Shown piece after piece: positions 1 to 7,192 of a stretch of DNA of 64,000 nt (position 1 is the stretch's first letter; every line of letters begins with the position of its first letter). A model generated the notes under the pieces. That model had not been told where the DNA came from, did not search any database, and saw only the letters and a program-made list of their open reading frames with translations. The translations under genes were made by a program, and so were the position numbers. The DNA is taken from assembly GCA_934463425.1 (NCBI GenBank), contig CAKSJP010000003.1:56552-120551 (forward strand), in the 5' to 3' direction. This DNA comes from an uncultured Ruminococcus sp. GTDB lineage: Bacteria > Bacillota > Clostridia > Oscillospirales > Ruminococcaceae.

Positions 1-39
1 GAGATGCCGGAATCTGCGAAGAGTCTGCGGAAATTCTGA
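1..39 (+). CDS. possible 3' end of an upstream gene
   Basis: Frame 1 is open from the window edge and reads EMPESAKSLRKF before a TGA at 37-39 that overlaps the ATG of the agrB-like gene (TGATG). This could be the tail of a translationally coupled upstream gene. Twelve residues are too few to identify a family. The agrB frame is also open to the window edge, so the overlap may be chance. Confidence 0.25.
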   Translation, partial: EMPESAKSLRKF

Positions 40-611
40 TGTTTTCCAGACTGTCAGATGCAGCAGCACATCGTTTCGCAGCGAGTGGCGTAATTGCAGA
101 AAAAGATTTTGAAATCTGTCGTTATGGGATCAGGCAGCTTTGCTCTGTTCTAATGAATCTGGTGACATCGCTCTGCATTGGAGCGGTGTTTGGGATGATT
201 TGGGAGAGCATTCTGTTTTTAGCAGCCTATATCCCTTTGCGCAGTTATGCCGGCGGATTCCATGCGAAAACGCCCATGCGCTGCTATTGGTATTCCGTAG
301 GAATGCTGATCGCAGTGCTGATGTGTCTGCGTTTTTTGCCGTTTTCTTTGGGGACGGCTGCGATTTGTTATGGCTGTTCCGGCACATTGCTGTGGTGGCT
401 GGCGCCTGTGGCCGATCATAACAAACCGTTGGAGGAGATCGAAATAAAAGTATACCGAAGGCGTACTAGGGTGGTCTGGTGTCTGGAGAGCATTTGCATG
501 ATCGCTCTGTACTGTTTGCAGTTGGAGCAGGCAGGAAATTGTATCCTTTGGGCAATACTGGCGCTGAGCGGGATGCTCATAGCCGGCGAAATCAAGAATC
601 GGTTCCGATGA
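39..611 (+). CDS. agrB: AgrB-like accessory gene regulator, membrane peptide-processing protease
   Basis: AgrB proteins are integral-membrane cysteine endopeptidases that trim and cyclise AgrD-type pro-peptides to make quorum-sensing thiolactones. The 190-residue length is normal for the family. The motif GGFHAKTPMRC holds the catalytic pair, His75 and Cys82, at the spacing of 7 typical of AgrB. Several hydrophobic segments (about 38-67, 88-122, 145-182) fit a polytopic membrane protein. The Met at 39 matches where AgrB proteins usually begin, although the frame is open upstream. I found no AgrD-like ORF in the 330 bases downstream, so the substrate gene is either upstream of the window or absent. 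Family call firm; peptide product unknown. Confidence 0.85.
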   Translation: MFSRLSDAAAHRFAASGVIAEKDFEICRYGIRQLCSVLMNLVTSLCIGAVFGMIWESILFLAAYIPLRSYAGGFHAKTPMRCYWYSVGMLIAVLMCLRFLPFSLGTAAICYGCSGTLLWWLAPVADHNKPLEEIEIKVYRRRTRVVWCLESICMIALYCLQLEQAGNCILWAILALSGMLIAGEIKNRFR

Positions 612-748
612 AAAGAAATATATAGGAGCGTGCAGCAGGAATCGATTCAGAAGAGAACAAGAGAAAGAACAAAAACGAGTGAACAACCTATTTTCACCGC
701 GGATAGAAAAATAGAAAGCACATAAAATACGCGGAATGCATTGCGTTG

Positions 749-767
749 CCGGGAGAGACTCTCCCGG
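749..767. repeat. 19-bp inverted repeat
   Basis: Arms CCGGGAGAG (749-757) and CTCTCCCGG (759-767) are perfect reverse complements around one base. No T-run follows, so this is not an obvious terminator. It could be a regulator site or an mRNA 3'-end stabiliser. Confidence 0.5.
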
Positions 768-814
768 ACTCGGAGACAACAAAACGCGCAAAAGCTGAAA
801 ATTGGATACACGAG

Positions 815-853
815 AAAATGCCCGGGCAGAGAGAAAAATGCCCGGGCATTTTG
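815..853 (+). terminator. rho-independent terminator downstream of agrB
   Basis: Perfect 13-bp stem AAAATGCCCGGGC (815-827) with GCCCGGGCATTTT (840-852), 12-base spacer, ending in TTTTG. It separates the agr transcript from spoVM. Confidence 0.85.
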
Positions 854-858
854 TGGCC

Positions 859-888
859 TTGCACCTTTTTTGCATCAGAGAATATACT
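859..888 (+). promoter_or_regulatory. candidate promoter for spoVM
   Basis: TTGCAC (859-864), 18-base spacer, TATACT (883-888). It lies between a terminator and spoVM. SpoVM is under sigma-E in Bacillus; the box here looks more like sigma-A, and I could not find a convincing sigma-E site. Confidence 0.4.
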
Positions 889-938
889 GGAACAGAAGCC
901 GCCGATCCGGTGGTATACATGAAAGGAGAGATGTCTCT

Positions 939-1034
939 ATGAAAATTGTTGTTGTCAAGAGCCCAAAGATTCTGTCCGGGCTGTTTCGGGTAATCTTTAA
1001 GATTCAAAAGGAAACTCCGGCAGAAGAACAGTGA
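939..1034 (+). CDS. spoVM: SpoVM, 31-residue spore-coat anchoring peptide
   Basis: SpoVM is a tiny amphipathic helix that recognises the convex forespore membrane and anchors the SpoIVA shell. The N-terminal 18 residues, MKIVVVKSPKILSGLFRV, line up with the B. subtilis peptide (MKFYTIKLPKFLGGIVRA), keeping M-K, K7, P9-K10, L12, G14 and R17. The tail is a few residues longer and acidic (ending TPAEEQ). The start is set by an AAAGGAG at about 923-929. The gene has a terminator on each side, so it is monocistronic. Its partner genes spoIVA and sipL lie 6 kb downstream in this window. The short length makes it easy to miss in automatic annotation. Confidence 0.85.
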   Translation: MKIVVVKSPKILSGLFRVIFKIQKETPAEEQ

Positions 1035-1079
1035 AATCGGGGTAAACGCACTTTGTGCGGTGTTGCCGTTGAGAAAAAC

Positions 1080-1112
1080 AGACCTGTGCCAGATTGGTAT
1101 AGGTCTATTTTT
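1080..1112 (+). terminator. rho-independent terminator after spoVM
   Basis: AGACCT (1080-1085) pairs with AGGTCT (1101-1106). After one mismatch, TGCCA pairs with TGGTA including a G-U pair, closing on a GAT loop. ATTTTTG follows. Confidence 0.7.
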
Positions 1113-1155
1113 GTGTCTGGCTTCATATGCTTTGACAGAAAGGAGCGGACTGTTT

Positions 1156-1467
1156 ATGGAAGAAATGGAACATGCAATGGAATCACAGCAGAATCCTGCA
1201 GCAGAGCAGCTCTCAGGGGAAGGTGCGGCAGAGCCGTTTTGCATTTCTGGAATAACGGCACACAGCAAAGGGCAGCGTGCGGATGATGCAGCGCTGACAC
1301 AATGTGTGTTGTGTATGCTGCTGGTGCTTTGTGTATTTTCGCTGCACTGGCTGAAACCGGAATGGCAGACAGTTTTGCTGGAGCGCTATGCAGCCTATCG
1401 AGATGCACCGCCGGTACAGTGGCTGGAGACATTTCTGCAGGCAGTGCAGCAGTGGATGCAGCAGTGA
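1156..1467 (+). CDS. small single-pass membrane protein, SpoIVFA-like stub
   Basis: A 103-residue protein with one hydrophobic segment (CVLCMLLVLCVFSLHWL, about residues 50-66) and an acidic N-terminal half. I chose the ATG at 1156 because AGGAG sits at 1141-1145; the frame is open to a TTG at 1060. Its stop overlaps the GTG start of the following M50 protease (GTGA), so the two are translationally coupled. In Bacillus the partner encoded before SpoIVFB is SpoIVFA, a single-pass inhibitor and anchor with an M23-type extracellular domain. Position and topology match, but that domain is missing here. Calling it a SpoIVFA equivalent is inference from context; I see no diagnostic motif. Confidence 0.6.
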   Translation: MEEMEHAMESQQNPAAEQLSGEGAAEPFCISGITAHSKGQRADDAALTQCVLCMLLVLCVFSLHWLKPEWQTVLLERYAAYRDAPPVQWLETFLQAVQQWMQQ

Positions 1468-2042
1468 TCCGATGGCGCTTAGGAAATGTGACATACACTG
1501 TGGAATTCAGCTTTTTCGCAGCAGCAGCGCTGACAGCACTCTGGGGCGGAAGCCGTTACTTTTTTCTGGTGCTTTCTGCGTGTCTGCTCCATGAACTGGG
1601 ACATTTGGCGTTGCTGCTGCTCTTACGGCGGCGCATTCATTCGTTTTCTCTCTGCGGCGCAGGAGCATTGATCGTTCCGGAGGCAGCCTGTTGTGCATAC
1701 TGGCAGGATATTCTGATTTCGCTTGCAGGACCGTGTGTCAATGTACTGATCGGCAGTGTGCTTTTGTGTTGTAATGCAGGTATTTCTGCAGGAATGCTGC
1801 ATCTGGGAATGGGACTGTTTAATCTGCTGCCCTTTCCGAATTTGGATGGCGGCGCGGTCTGCCGCAGTATTTTTTCCGCCTGTGGTATTTTGCCGGATCG
1901 CACTGCAGTGCTGCTGCAATGGCTGGGTCTGCTGACTGCAGCATTGCTGCTGGCATTGTGCCTTCTGTCCGGTGCCTGGAGCAGGTCGCTTTGGGTGATG
2001 CTTTGCTGTTTGGTGCTGCAGCTTTGGGATAGGGCATCGTGA
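1464..2042 (+). CDS. spoIVFB: SpoIVFB-like M50 site-2 intramembrane metalloprotease
   Basis: M50 proteases cut their substrates inside the membrane; SpoIVFB activates pro-sigma-K in the mother cell. The protein has HELGH (about residues 43-47), the zinc-binding HExxH motif inside a hydrophobic helix, and NLLPFPNLDGG (about 120-130), the second conserved motif carrying the third zinc ligand Asp. About 192 residues is at the short end, and no CBS domain is present. The frame is open upstream to 1302, but no good ribosome site exists there. The GTG at 1464 overlaps the stop of the preceding small membrane protein and gives a natural N-terminus (IRWRLGNVTYTVEF). The spore context (spoVM upstream) supports SpoIVFB, though other M50 roles cannot be excluded. 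Confidence 0.78.
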   Translation: MIRWRLGNVTYTVEFSFFAAAALTALWGGSRYFFLVLSACLLHELGHLALLLLLRRRIHSFSLCGAGALIVPEAACCAYWQDILISLAGPCVNVLIGSVLLCCNAGISAGMLHLGMGLFNLLPFPNLDGGAVCRSIFSACGILPDRTAVLLQWLGLLTAALLLALCLLSGAWSRSLWVMLCCLVLQLWDRAS

Positions 2043-2136
2043 TAAGACAGTGTCATATAAAAATGATATTGCATCGTCAAAAAACACAAAACTTTGGGGA
2101 ATGAATTAGATATAGTCATGAAATTTCAGATGATGC

Positions 2137-2165
2137 TTGCATTTTTTATGGAAATATGTTACAAT
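2137..2165 (+). promoter_or_regulatory. promoter of the LacI-type regulator gene
   Basis: TTGCAT (2137-2142), 17-base spacer, TACAAT (2160-2165), about 90 bases upstream of the start codon. Confidence 0.65.
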
Positions 2166-2166
2166 A

Positions 2167-2184
2167 ATTATGAGAATTCATAAT
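2167..2184. promoter_or_regulatory. palindromic operator candidate at the regulator's start site
   Basis: ATTATGA-GAAT-TCATAAT is a perfect inverted repeat placed directly after the -10 box, where binding would block transcription. It differs from the GAAA(A/T)CGATTTC sites in front of the PTS gene, so it may bind another protein. Confidence 0.45.
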
Positions 2185-2255
2185 GGAGGCGATTTGCCGT
2201 CTTATAGTACTGCGGCAACAGAGTGCTTTTCCATAAGAAAGGTGAGGATTATTCT

Positions 2256-3251
2256 ATGAACATCAGTACGATCGCACAGTTGGCAGAGGTCTCTACGGCG
2301 ACTGTCTCTCGTTTTCTGAATAATGGCTATGTCAGCGAAGAAAAGCGCAAGCGAATCCAAGAAGTGATTGCCCGGACAGGATATACGCCAAGTTCATCTG
2401 CACAGACACTTCGTACCGGAAAGAACAACCTGATCGGCGTTATTGTACCTAAGATCAGTTCAGAAGCAGTAGGCAGAATGGTGGATGGCATTACAGAAAT
2501 TGTGAATAATGCCGGTTATCAGGTCTTGCTGGCGAATACTGGAAATGACACGGAGAAGGAACTGGAGTACCTTAAAACATTTCGTCTGAACAATGTAGAT
2601 GGTGTGATTTTTATCGGAACGCTGATGACAAAGAAACATCTCGCATTGATGAAGTCCTATAAAAAGCCTATTGTTCTTATGGGACAGCAGGAATCAGATG
2701 TGTCCTGTGTTTATTTTGATGATTATGGTGCAGCACAGCTTGCCACGGACTGCCTGATCCAGAATGGCTGCCGGCGTATTGTACACCTTGCTGTTACTGT
2801 AAAGGACAAGGCTGCCGGACGTGCCAGAAGAGGCGGTTATCTGGATACCCTGGAAAAAAACGGGATTCCTTTTCAGAATGAGCTGATCGCAGAATGCGCC
2901 GGCTTTACCACGCAGGATGGTGCAGACGCTATGCAGGCGTTTCTGGAAAAAGGCATTTCCTTTGACGGGGTGTTCTGTGCGACGGATACCATTGCCTTTG
3001 GTGCGCTGGATGCTTTGCGCCGGGCAGGTTTTTCTATTCCGGAGCAGGTAAAAGTTGCAGCGGTGGGAAACAACCGGATGTCTGCTATTTATACACCCCA
3101 TCTGACTTCGGTCAACCTCTCACACCGCACCGGCGGTATGGAGGCTGGTGCGATTCTGATGGATATGATCCAGAATGGCAATGAGGAGATTCGCACTGCA
3201 CAGATGCAGTGCCGTTTATATGAACGGGAAAGTACTGGTGCAGAGCAGTAA
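2256..3251 (+). CDS. scrR: LacI-family repressor of sucrose use (ScrR-like)
   Basis: A 331-residue LacI/GalR regulator. The N-terminus ISTIAQLAEVSTATVSRFL is a classic LacI helix-turn-helix, with the hinge helix at about 46-60. The rest is a periplasmic-binding-protein-like effector domain (LIGVIVPKISS onward, and the FDGVFCATDTIAFGAL segment). The ATG at 2256 follows AAAGGTGAGG at a suitable distance and matches the usual LacI start. The gene precedes and is co-oriented with a sucrose-type PTS EIIBC, a GH32 hydrolase and an EIIA. Two operator-like palindromes flank the PTS promoter. The likely effector is sucrose-6-phosphate or fructose, which is inferred from the neighbours. Confidence 0.88.
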   Translation: MNISTIAQLAEVSTATVSRFLNNGYVSEEKRKRIQEVIARTGYTPSSSAQTLRTGKNNLIGVIVPKISSEAVGRMVDGITEIVNNAGYQVLLANTGNDTEKELEYLKTFRLNNVDGVIFIGTLMTKKHLALMKSYKKPIVLMGQQESDVSCVYFDDYGAAQLATDCLIQNGCRRIVHLAVTVKDKAAGRARRGGYLDTLEKNGIPFQNELIAECAGFTTQDGADAMQAFLEKGISFDGVFCATDTIAFGALDALRRAGFSIPEQVKVAAVGNNRMSAIYTPHLTSVNLSHRTGGMEAGAILMDMIQNGNEEIRTAQMQCRLYERESTGAEQ

Positions 3252-3299
3252 AAACAGGTGCTTCCTATTCACAAGAAAATGCGATCCTCGTATAAATGA

Positions 3300-3325
3300 C
3301 TAATGTGAAAACGATTTCACATTAG
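3300..3325. promoter_or_regulatory. upstream operator O1 for the LacI-type repressor
   Basis: A 26-bp perfect palindrome: CTAATGTGAAA-ACGA-TTTCACATTAG. Its core GAAAACGATTTC (3307-3318) matches the downstream site at 3416-3427 except for one base. The two centres lie 109 bp apart. Confidence 0.7.
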
Positions 3326-3373
3326 CTGTATCAAAATACAAAAAAGATCTGATAAGTTTGGTGGTTTTACCAC

Positions 3374-3402
3374 TTTCCATTTTCTCTCGTTTCTGCTATA
3401 AT
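3374..3402 (+). promoter_or_regulatory. promoter of the sucrose PTS operon
   Basis: TTTCCA (3374-3379), 17-base spacer, perfect TATAAT (3397-3402). It is flanked by operator-like palindromes on both sides. Confidence 0.8.
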
Positions 3403-3415
3403 AGAATTACATTAA

Positions 3416-3427
3416 GAAATCGATTTC
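3416..3427. promoter_or_regulatory. downstream operator O2 for the LacI-type repressor
   Basis: Perfect 12-bp palindrome GAAATCGATTTC with the central CG typical of LacI-family sites, 13 bases after the -10 box. Confidence 0.7.
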
Positions 3428-3435
3428 ATACGGCG

Positions 3436-3463
3436 GCTGAAATGCTTCCGGAAACATTTCAGC
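3436..3463 (+). other. hairpin in the PTS operon leader
   Basis: GCTGAAATG (3436-3444) pairs with CATTTCAGC (3455-3463) around CTTCCGGAAA. It lies in a roughly 170-base leader. No U-run follows it, so it may stabilise the mRNA 5' end or form part of an unrecognised leader element. Confidence 0.5.
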
Positions 3464-3577
3464 AGAAACAAAAGAACAGCAGTCCCGGCAAAAAAGCTGG
3501 ATTCCCTGTTCGGAGAAAATGGATTTTTTTATCAGAATCCACCTGAAAAGGAAAGAAAGTTCAAAGGAGATGAGCTT

Positions 3578-4978
3578 ATGAATTATCATGAAGCAGCGGT
3601 ACAGGTTCTGGAGAAGATCGGCGGAAAGGAAAATCTGATCTCCGGCGCACATTGTGCAACTCGTCTGCGTCTGGTCGTAAAGGATGAGAAGTGCATCCAA
3701 AAAGAAGAAATTGAAGAGATCGAAGGGGTAAAGGGTGTTTTTATCGCCCAGGGACAGCTCCAGATCATTTTTGGAACTGGTGTGGTAAATCGGGTTTATG
3801 ATGAGTTTGTTGCTGTGTCCGGCATTGAAACTGCCACAAAGGACGATGTCAAGGCGGCAGCCACACAAAAGATGAATCCGTTCAAAAAGGCAATCAAAAC
3901 ACTGGGGGATATTTTCGTTCCCATTATTCCGGCAATTGTTGCAACTGGTTTGCTGATGGGACTTCTGGAAGGCTTCAGCACACTATTCCCGGCAATGGCT
4001 GATTCAGACACCTATAAAATCTTTCATATGTTTTCCAACACGGCATTCACCTTCCTGCCCATTCTGATCGCCACCAGTGCGGCAAAAGCGTTCGGCGGCA
4101 ATATGTTTCTGGGGTCGGTGATCGGCATGATCATGATCCATCCCGACCTGATGAATGCGTGGAGCGTAGCGTCTGCAGTAGAAGCCGGAGAGACGATCCC
4201 GAAGTTTTCCGTCTGGTTCGGTCTGTACGATGTCAATGCTGTGGGATATCAGGGACATGTGATTCCGGTCATCATTTCGGTTTGGCTGATGTGTTTCCTG
4301 GAAAAACGTCTGCATAAGATCGTGCCGGCATCCATCGACTTGTTTGTAACGCCTTTGGTCAGTGTTGGTGTGACGGGCTATCTGGCACTTACCGCCATTG
4401 GCCCGGTATTCTCTCAGCTGGAGACATGGGTGCTGGATGGTGTACAGTGGCTGATCGCTGTTCCTTTCGGTATCGGTGCATTCCTTATGGGCGGTCTGTA
4501 TTCGTCTACAGTTGTGGCAGGCGTGCATCATATGTATACGATCATTGATCTGGGTCAGCTGTCCCAGTATGGTGTAACACACTGGCTGCCGCTGGCATCT
4601 GCGGCAAATATGGCACAGGGTGCAGCCTGCCTGGCAGTGGGACTCAAGAGCCGCGGCAATCAGAAGATGCGCTCTCTGGCATTCCCGGCAGCGCTGTCCT
4701 GCATGATGGGCATCACGGAACCGGCAATTTTCGGTGTCAATCTGCGGTATATCAAGGTGTTTATCTGCGGCTCGATCGGCGGTGCATGCGGTGCGCTGAT
4801 GACTTCGATCTTCCACCTGGGTGCAACGGCAACCGGCGTTACCGGGATCTTTGCCATCCTGCTGCATCTGAATCAGCCTGTACAGTATATTGTTTCCATG
4901 CTGGTGGCAATGGGAGTTGCATTCATCCTGACCTGGCTCTTTGGCTATAAGGCAGAAAAGGCTGTTTCCAAAGCATAA
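3578..4978 (+). CDS. scrA: PTS sucrose transporter, EIIBC component
   Basis: A 466-residue fusion of EIIB (about 1-90) and EIIC (about 105-460) of the glucose-sucrose PTS superfamily. It imports sucrose across the membrane while phosphorylating it. The phosphorylated cysteine is Cys26 in SGAHCATRLR. The EIIC part has about ten hydrophobic segments and the GITEPAIFGVN motif common to this family. No EIIA domain is attached; a free EIIA lies at 6542-7054. Sucrose specificity is inferred from the adjacent sucrose-6-phosphate hydrolase and the LacI regulator; trehalose or beta-glucoside EIIBCs look similar. Confidence 0.9.
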   Translation: MNYHEAAVQVLEKIGGKENLISGAHCATRLRLVVKDEKCIQKEEIEEIEGVKGVFIAQGQLQIIFGTGVVNRVYDEFVAVSGIETATKDDVKAAATQKMNPFKKAIKTLGDIFVPIIPAIVATGLLMGLLEGFSTLFPAMADSDTYKIFHMFSNTAFTFLPILIATSAAKAFGGNMFLGSVIGMIMIHPDLMNAWSVASAVEAGETIPKFSVWFGLYDVNAVGYQGHVIPVIISVWLMCFLEKRLHKIVPASIDLFVTPLVSVGVTGYLALTAIGPVFSQLETWVLDGVQWLIAVPFGIGAFLMGGLYSSTVVAGVHHMYTIIDLGQLSQYGVTHWLPLASAANMAQGAACLAVGLKSRGNQKMRSLAFPAALSCMMGITEPAIFGVNLRYIKVFICGSIGGACGALMTSIFHLGATATGVTGIFAILLHLNQPVQYIVSMLVAMGVAFILTWLFGYKAEKAVSKA

Positions 4979-4993
4979 CGGAGGTTTCGGACT

Positions 4994-6442
4994 ATGAGTA
5001 ATGTGAGAACGATCAATCTGAAAAATGCCTGCAAAGCGCTGGAACGCAGCGCAGACCAGGAAAGGCAGTGGAGACCGGCATTTCACCTGGCACCTATGAC
5101 GGGCTGGCTTAATGACCCCAACGGGTTGTGCCAGTACGGAACAACACATCATATTTTCTTTCAGTATTCGCCGTTTGATACAAAGCCGGGACTAAACTAC
5201 TGGGGACATTATTCCACAGAGGATTTTGTGACCTATCAATATCACGAGCCGGGGCTATGCAGCGATGAAAAGTTTGACTGCCATGGCGTCTATTCTGGTT
5301 CTGCACTGGAGCAGGAAGAGAAGCTCTATGTGTTCTATACCGGAAATGTTCTGCAGCGGGATGACCCGGATTATGACTATATCACCGCCGGAAGAGAACA
5401 CAATACCATCCGGGCAGAGAGCACAGATGGCATTCACTTTGAAAAGAAAACTGTGCTGCTGTATAATCGGGACTATCCGGAAGATGTGACCTGCCACGTC
5501 CGCGATCCGAAGGTGTGGAAAGACGGAGACGGCTATACTATGGCGCTGGGCTCTCGCCGAAAGGATGACGTGGGAGAGATTCTGGTTTATCGTTCTGATG
5601 ATCTGACGCAGTGGAAATTGGCGAATCGTGTGACTTCGGATACACCTTTCGGCTTTATGTGGGAATGTCCCGACTGTTTCATTCTGGACGGTGTACAGTT
5701 CCTTTCCTTTTCGCCTCAGGGTGTAGCAGCACAGGACTGGAAGTATCATAACATTTACCAGAGCGGCTATTGCCGTCTGGACGGTGACCTTTATGGAACT
5801 AACCGATTGGATGCGTTCCAGGAGTTTGACCACGGATTTGACTTTTATGCGCCGCAGACCTATCTGGACAAGCAGGGCAGACGGATTCTTATTGGCTGGA
5901 TGGGAATGCCGGACTGTGACTATGGTTATCCGGAACGGGAATACGGCTGGGCTAATATGCTGACGATTCCCAGAGTGCTGCATCAGCGGGATGGAAAAAT
6001 CCTGCAGGAACCGCTTCCGGAGCTTCGGCAGCTGCGGGGACGGATGCGCTGCGGTCATGTCAGCGGCGAGACGACGTGGGAAAAGCTTTCTGTTTACGAG
6101 GCGGATATTCGCTTTACGGAAATTGACAGCGCAGAGGTATGCTTCGGCACAGACGGTGTGATCTCTTGGAAAGACGGTTTTTTGACGCTGACACTTGGCG
6201 AGAGCGGATATAATCGTCCCATGCGGCAAGTGCCCTTGGAAAAACTGCGCCGGCTGCAGCTCTTTTGTGATGCATCTTCGATTGAGATCTTTGCCAATGA
6301 CGGTGAGGCAGTGTTTACCTCCCGGTTTTATGCAAACGCAGCAAAGTCGAAGCTGACCATTTTGGCGGAGCATGCGGAAGCAGCCGTCTGGGAACTAAAC
6401 TCCATTCGTATCCAAAACTTGTTTTCTGGACGGAAGCTATAG
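4994..6442 (+). CDS. scrB: sucrose-6-phosphate hydrolase (GH32 beta-fructofuranosidase)
   Basis: This cytoplasmic enzyme splits sucrose-6-phosphate delivered by the PTS into glucose-6-phosphate and fructose. The 482 residues form a five-bladed propeller plus a C-terminal beta-sandwich. All three GH32 signatures are visible: WLNDPNG with nucleophile Asp41, RDP at 170-172, and WECPD with acid/base Glu224. No signal peptide is present, in keeping with an intracellular PTS-linked role. The start lies 15 bases after the EIIBC stop, with GGAGG in the gap. Confidence 0.92.
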   Translation: MSNVRTINLKNACKALERSADQERQWRPAFHLAPMTGWLNDPNGLCQYGTTHHIFFQYSPFDTKPGLNYWGHYSTEDFVTYQYHEPGLCSDEKFDCHGVYSGSALEQEEKLYVFYTGNVLQRDDPDYDYITAGREHNTIRAESTDGIHFEKKTVLLYNRDYPEDVTCHVRDPKVWKDGDGYTMALGSRRKDDVGEILVYRSDDLTQWKLANRVTSDTPFGFMWECPDCFILDGVQFLSFSPQGVAAQDWKYHNIYQSGYCRLDGDLYGTNRLDAFQEFDHGFDFYAPQTYLDKQGRRILIGWMGMPDCDYGYPEREYGWANMLTIPRVLHQRDGKILQEPLPELRQLRGRMRCGHVSGETTWEKLSVYEADIRFTEIDSAEVCFGTDGVISWKDGFLTLTLGESGYNRPMRQVPLEKLRRLQLFCDASSIEIFANDGEAVFTSRFYANAAKSKLTILAEHAEAAVWELNSIRIQNLFSGRKL

Positions 6443-6541
6443 GGCAACAGTATGACGGGAAGCGGTGCAATCGCTTCTTATGCAGCGAAAGAGACGTTTG
6501 CTGTGCGGATGCGGAAGATACAGCAGAAAGGATGAGCGATC

Positions 6542-7054
6542 ATGGGAATGTTTGATTTTTTGAAAAAAGGGAAAAAAGAAGAAACGCTGCCGGAAGCACC
6601 GGCAAATACACTGCTGGCAGTACAAAACGGAAAGATTATTCCGGTAGAATCGCTGCCGGATCCGGTATTTGCAGAAAAGGTGCTGGGCGATGGTTATGCC
6701 ATTGATCCTGCGGACGGAACTGTATTGTCTCCGGTTTCCGGCAAGATCGTGGATGTGCAGGATTCTCTTCACGCATACGGCATCGAGACTCCGGACGGTC
6801 TGGAGGTGCTGGTGCATATTGGCATCAATACCGTTTCACTGAATGGCGCTGGTTTTCGCACCAAGCACAAGGCAGGGGATCAGATCCGCGCCGGCGAACT
6901 GCTGGCAACGGTAAATCTGGATCTGCTGAAACAGAAAGATTTGCCGAAGTTTACGGTGGTGCTGATCACCAATATGGACGCTGTTCAGAAAATCCATCCG
7001 AATTATACCGATGCTGAAGCCGGAAAGACTGCGGCACTGACATATGACAAATAA
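6542..7054 (+). CDS. PTS glucose-type EIIA protein
   Basis: A 170-residue single-domain EIIA of the Crr type. It passes phosphate from HPr to the EIIB domain of the sucrose transporter. The active-site histidine is His92 in LVHIGINTVSL, with the supporting His77 in HAYGIE. GTVLSPVSGKIVDVQD is the family's typical first strand region. The 100-base gap from scrB contains a hairpin (GAAGCG 6459-6464 with CGCTTC 6472-6477) without a T-run, so the gene is probably co-transcribed, perhaps with processing. It could also serve other EIIBC proteins lacking an EIIA. Confidence 0.9.
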   Translation: MGMFDFLKKGKKEETLPEAPANTLLAVQNGKIIPVESLPDPVFAEKVLGDGYAIDPADGTVLSPVSGKIVDVQDSLHAYGIETPDGLEVLVHIGINTVSLNGAGFRTKHKAGDQIRAGELLATVNLDLLKQKDLPKFTVVLITNMDAVQKIHPNYTDAEAGKTAALTYDK

Positions 7055-7141
7055 TCTGTGAAAAGGTACGCCAACAGAGTCAAAGGCGGCATCGTACAAA
7101 GCTGTGTGCGCGGTCTGCCTGAGGATTCTCATTCTATTCCA

Positions 7142-7185
7142 AAAAAGCGCCGGAACGTGTGTAAAAACCGTTCCGGCGCTTTTTG
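7142..7185. terminator. bidirectional terminator between the sucrose operon and spoIVA
   Basis: AAAAGCGCCGGAACG (7143-7157) pairs with CGTTCCGGCGCTTTT (7169-7183). A-runs and T-runs flank it on both sides, so it can end both convergent transcripts. Confidence 0.9.
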
Positions 7186-7192
7186 CATGCGA

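Larger units (their letters stand above)
612..938. other. intergenic region between agrB and spoVM
   Basis: About 330 bases without a credible gene. It holds a near-perfect inverted repeat CCGGGAGAG-A-CTCTCCCGG at 749-767, a terminator at 815-852 and a candidate promoter for spoVM at 859-888. I looked for a cysteine-containing AgrD-like ORF and saw none. Confidence 0.7.

Noticed and set aside
612-938. Possible agrD after agrB
   Set aside because: The only short frames here lack a cysteine and amphipathic helix and have poor start sites.
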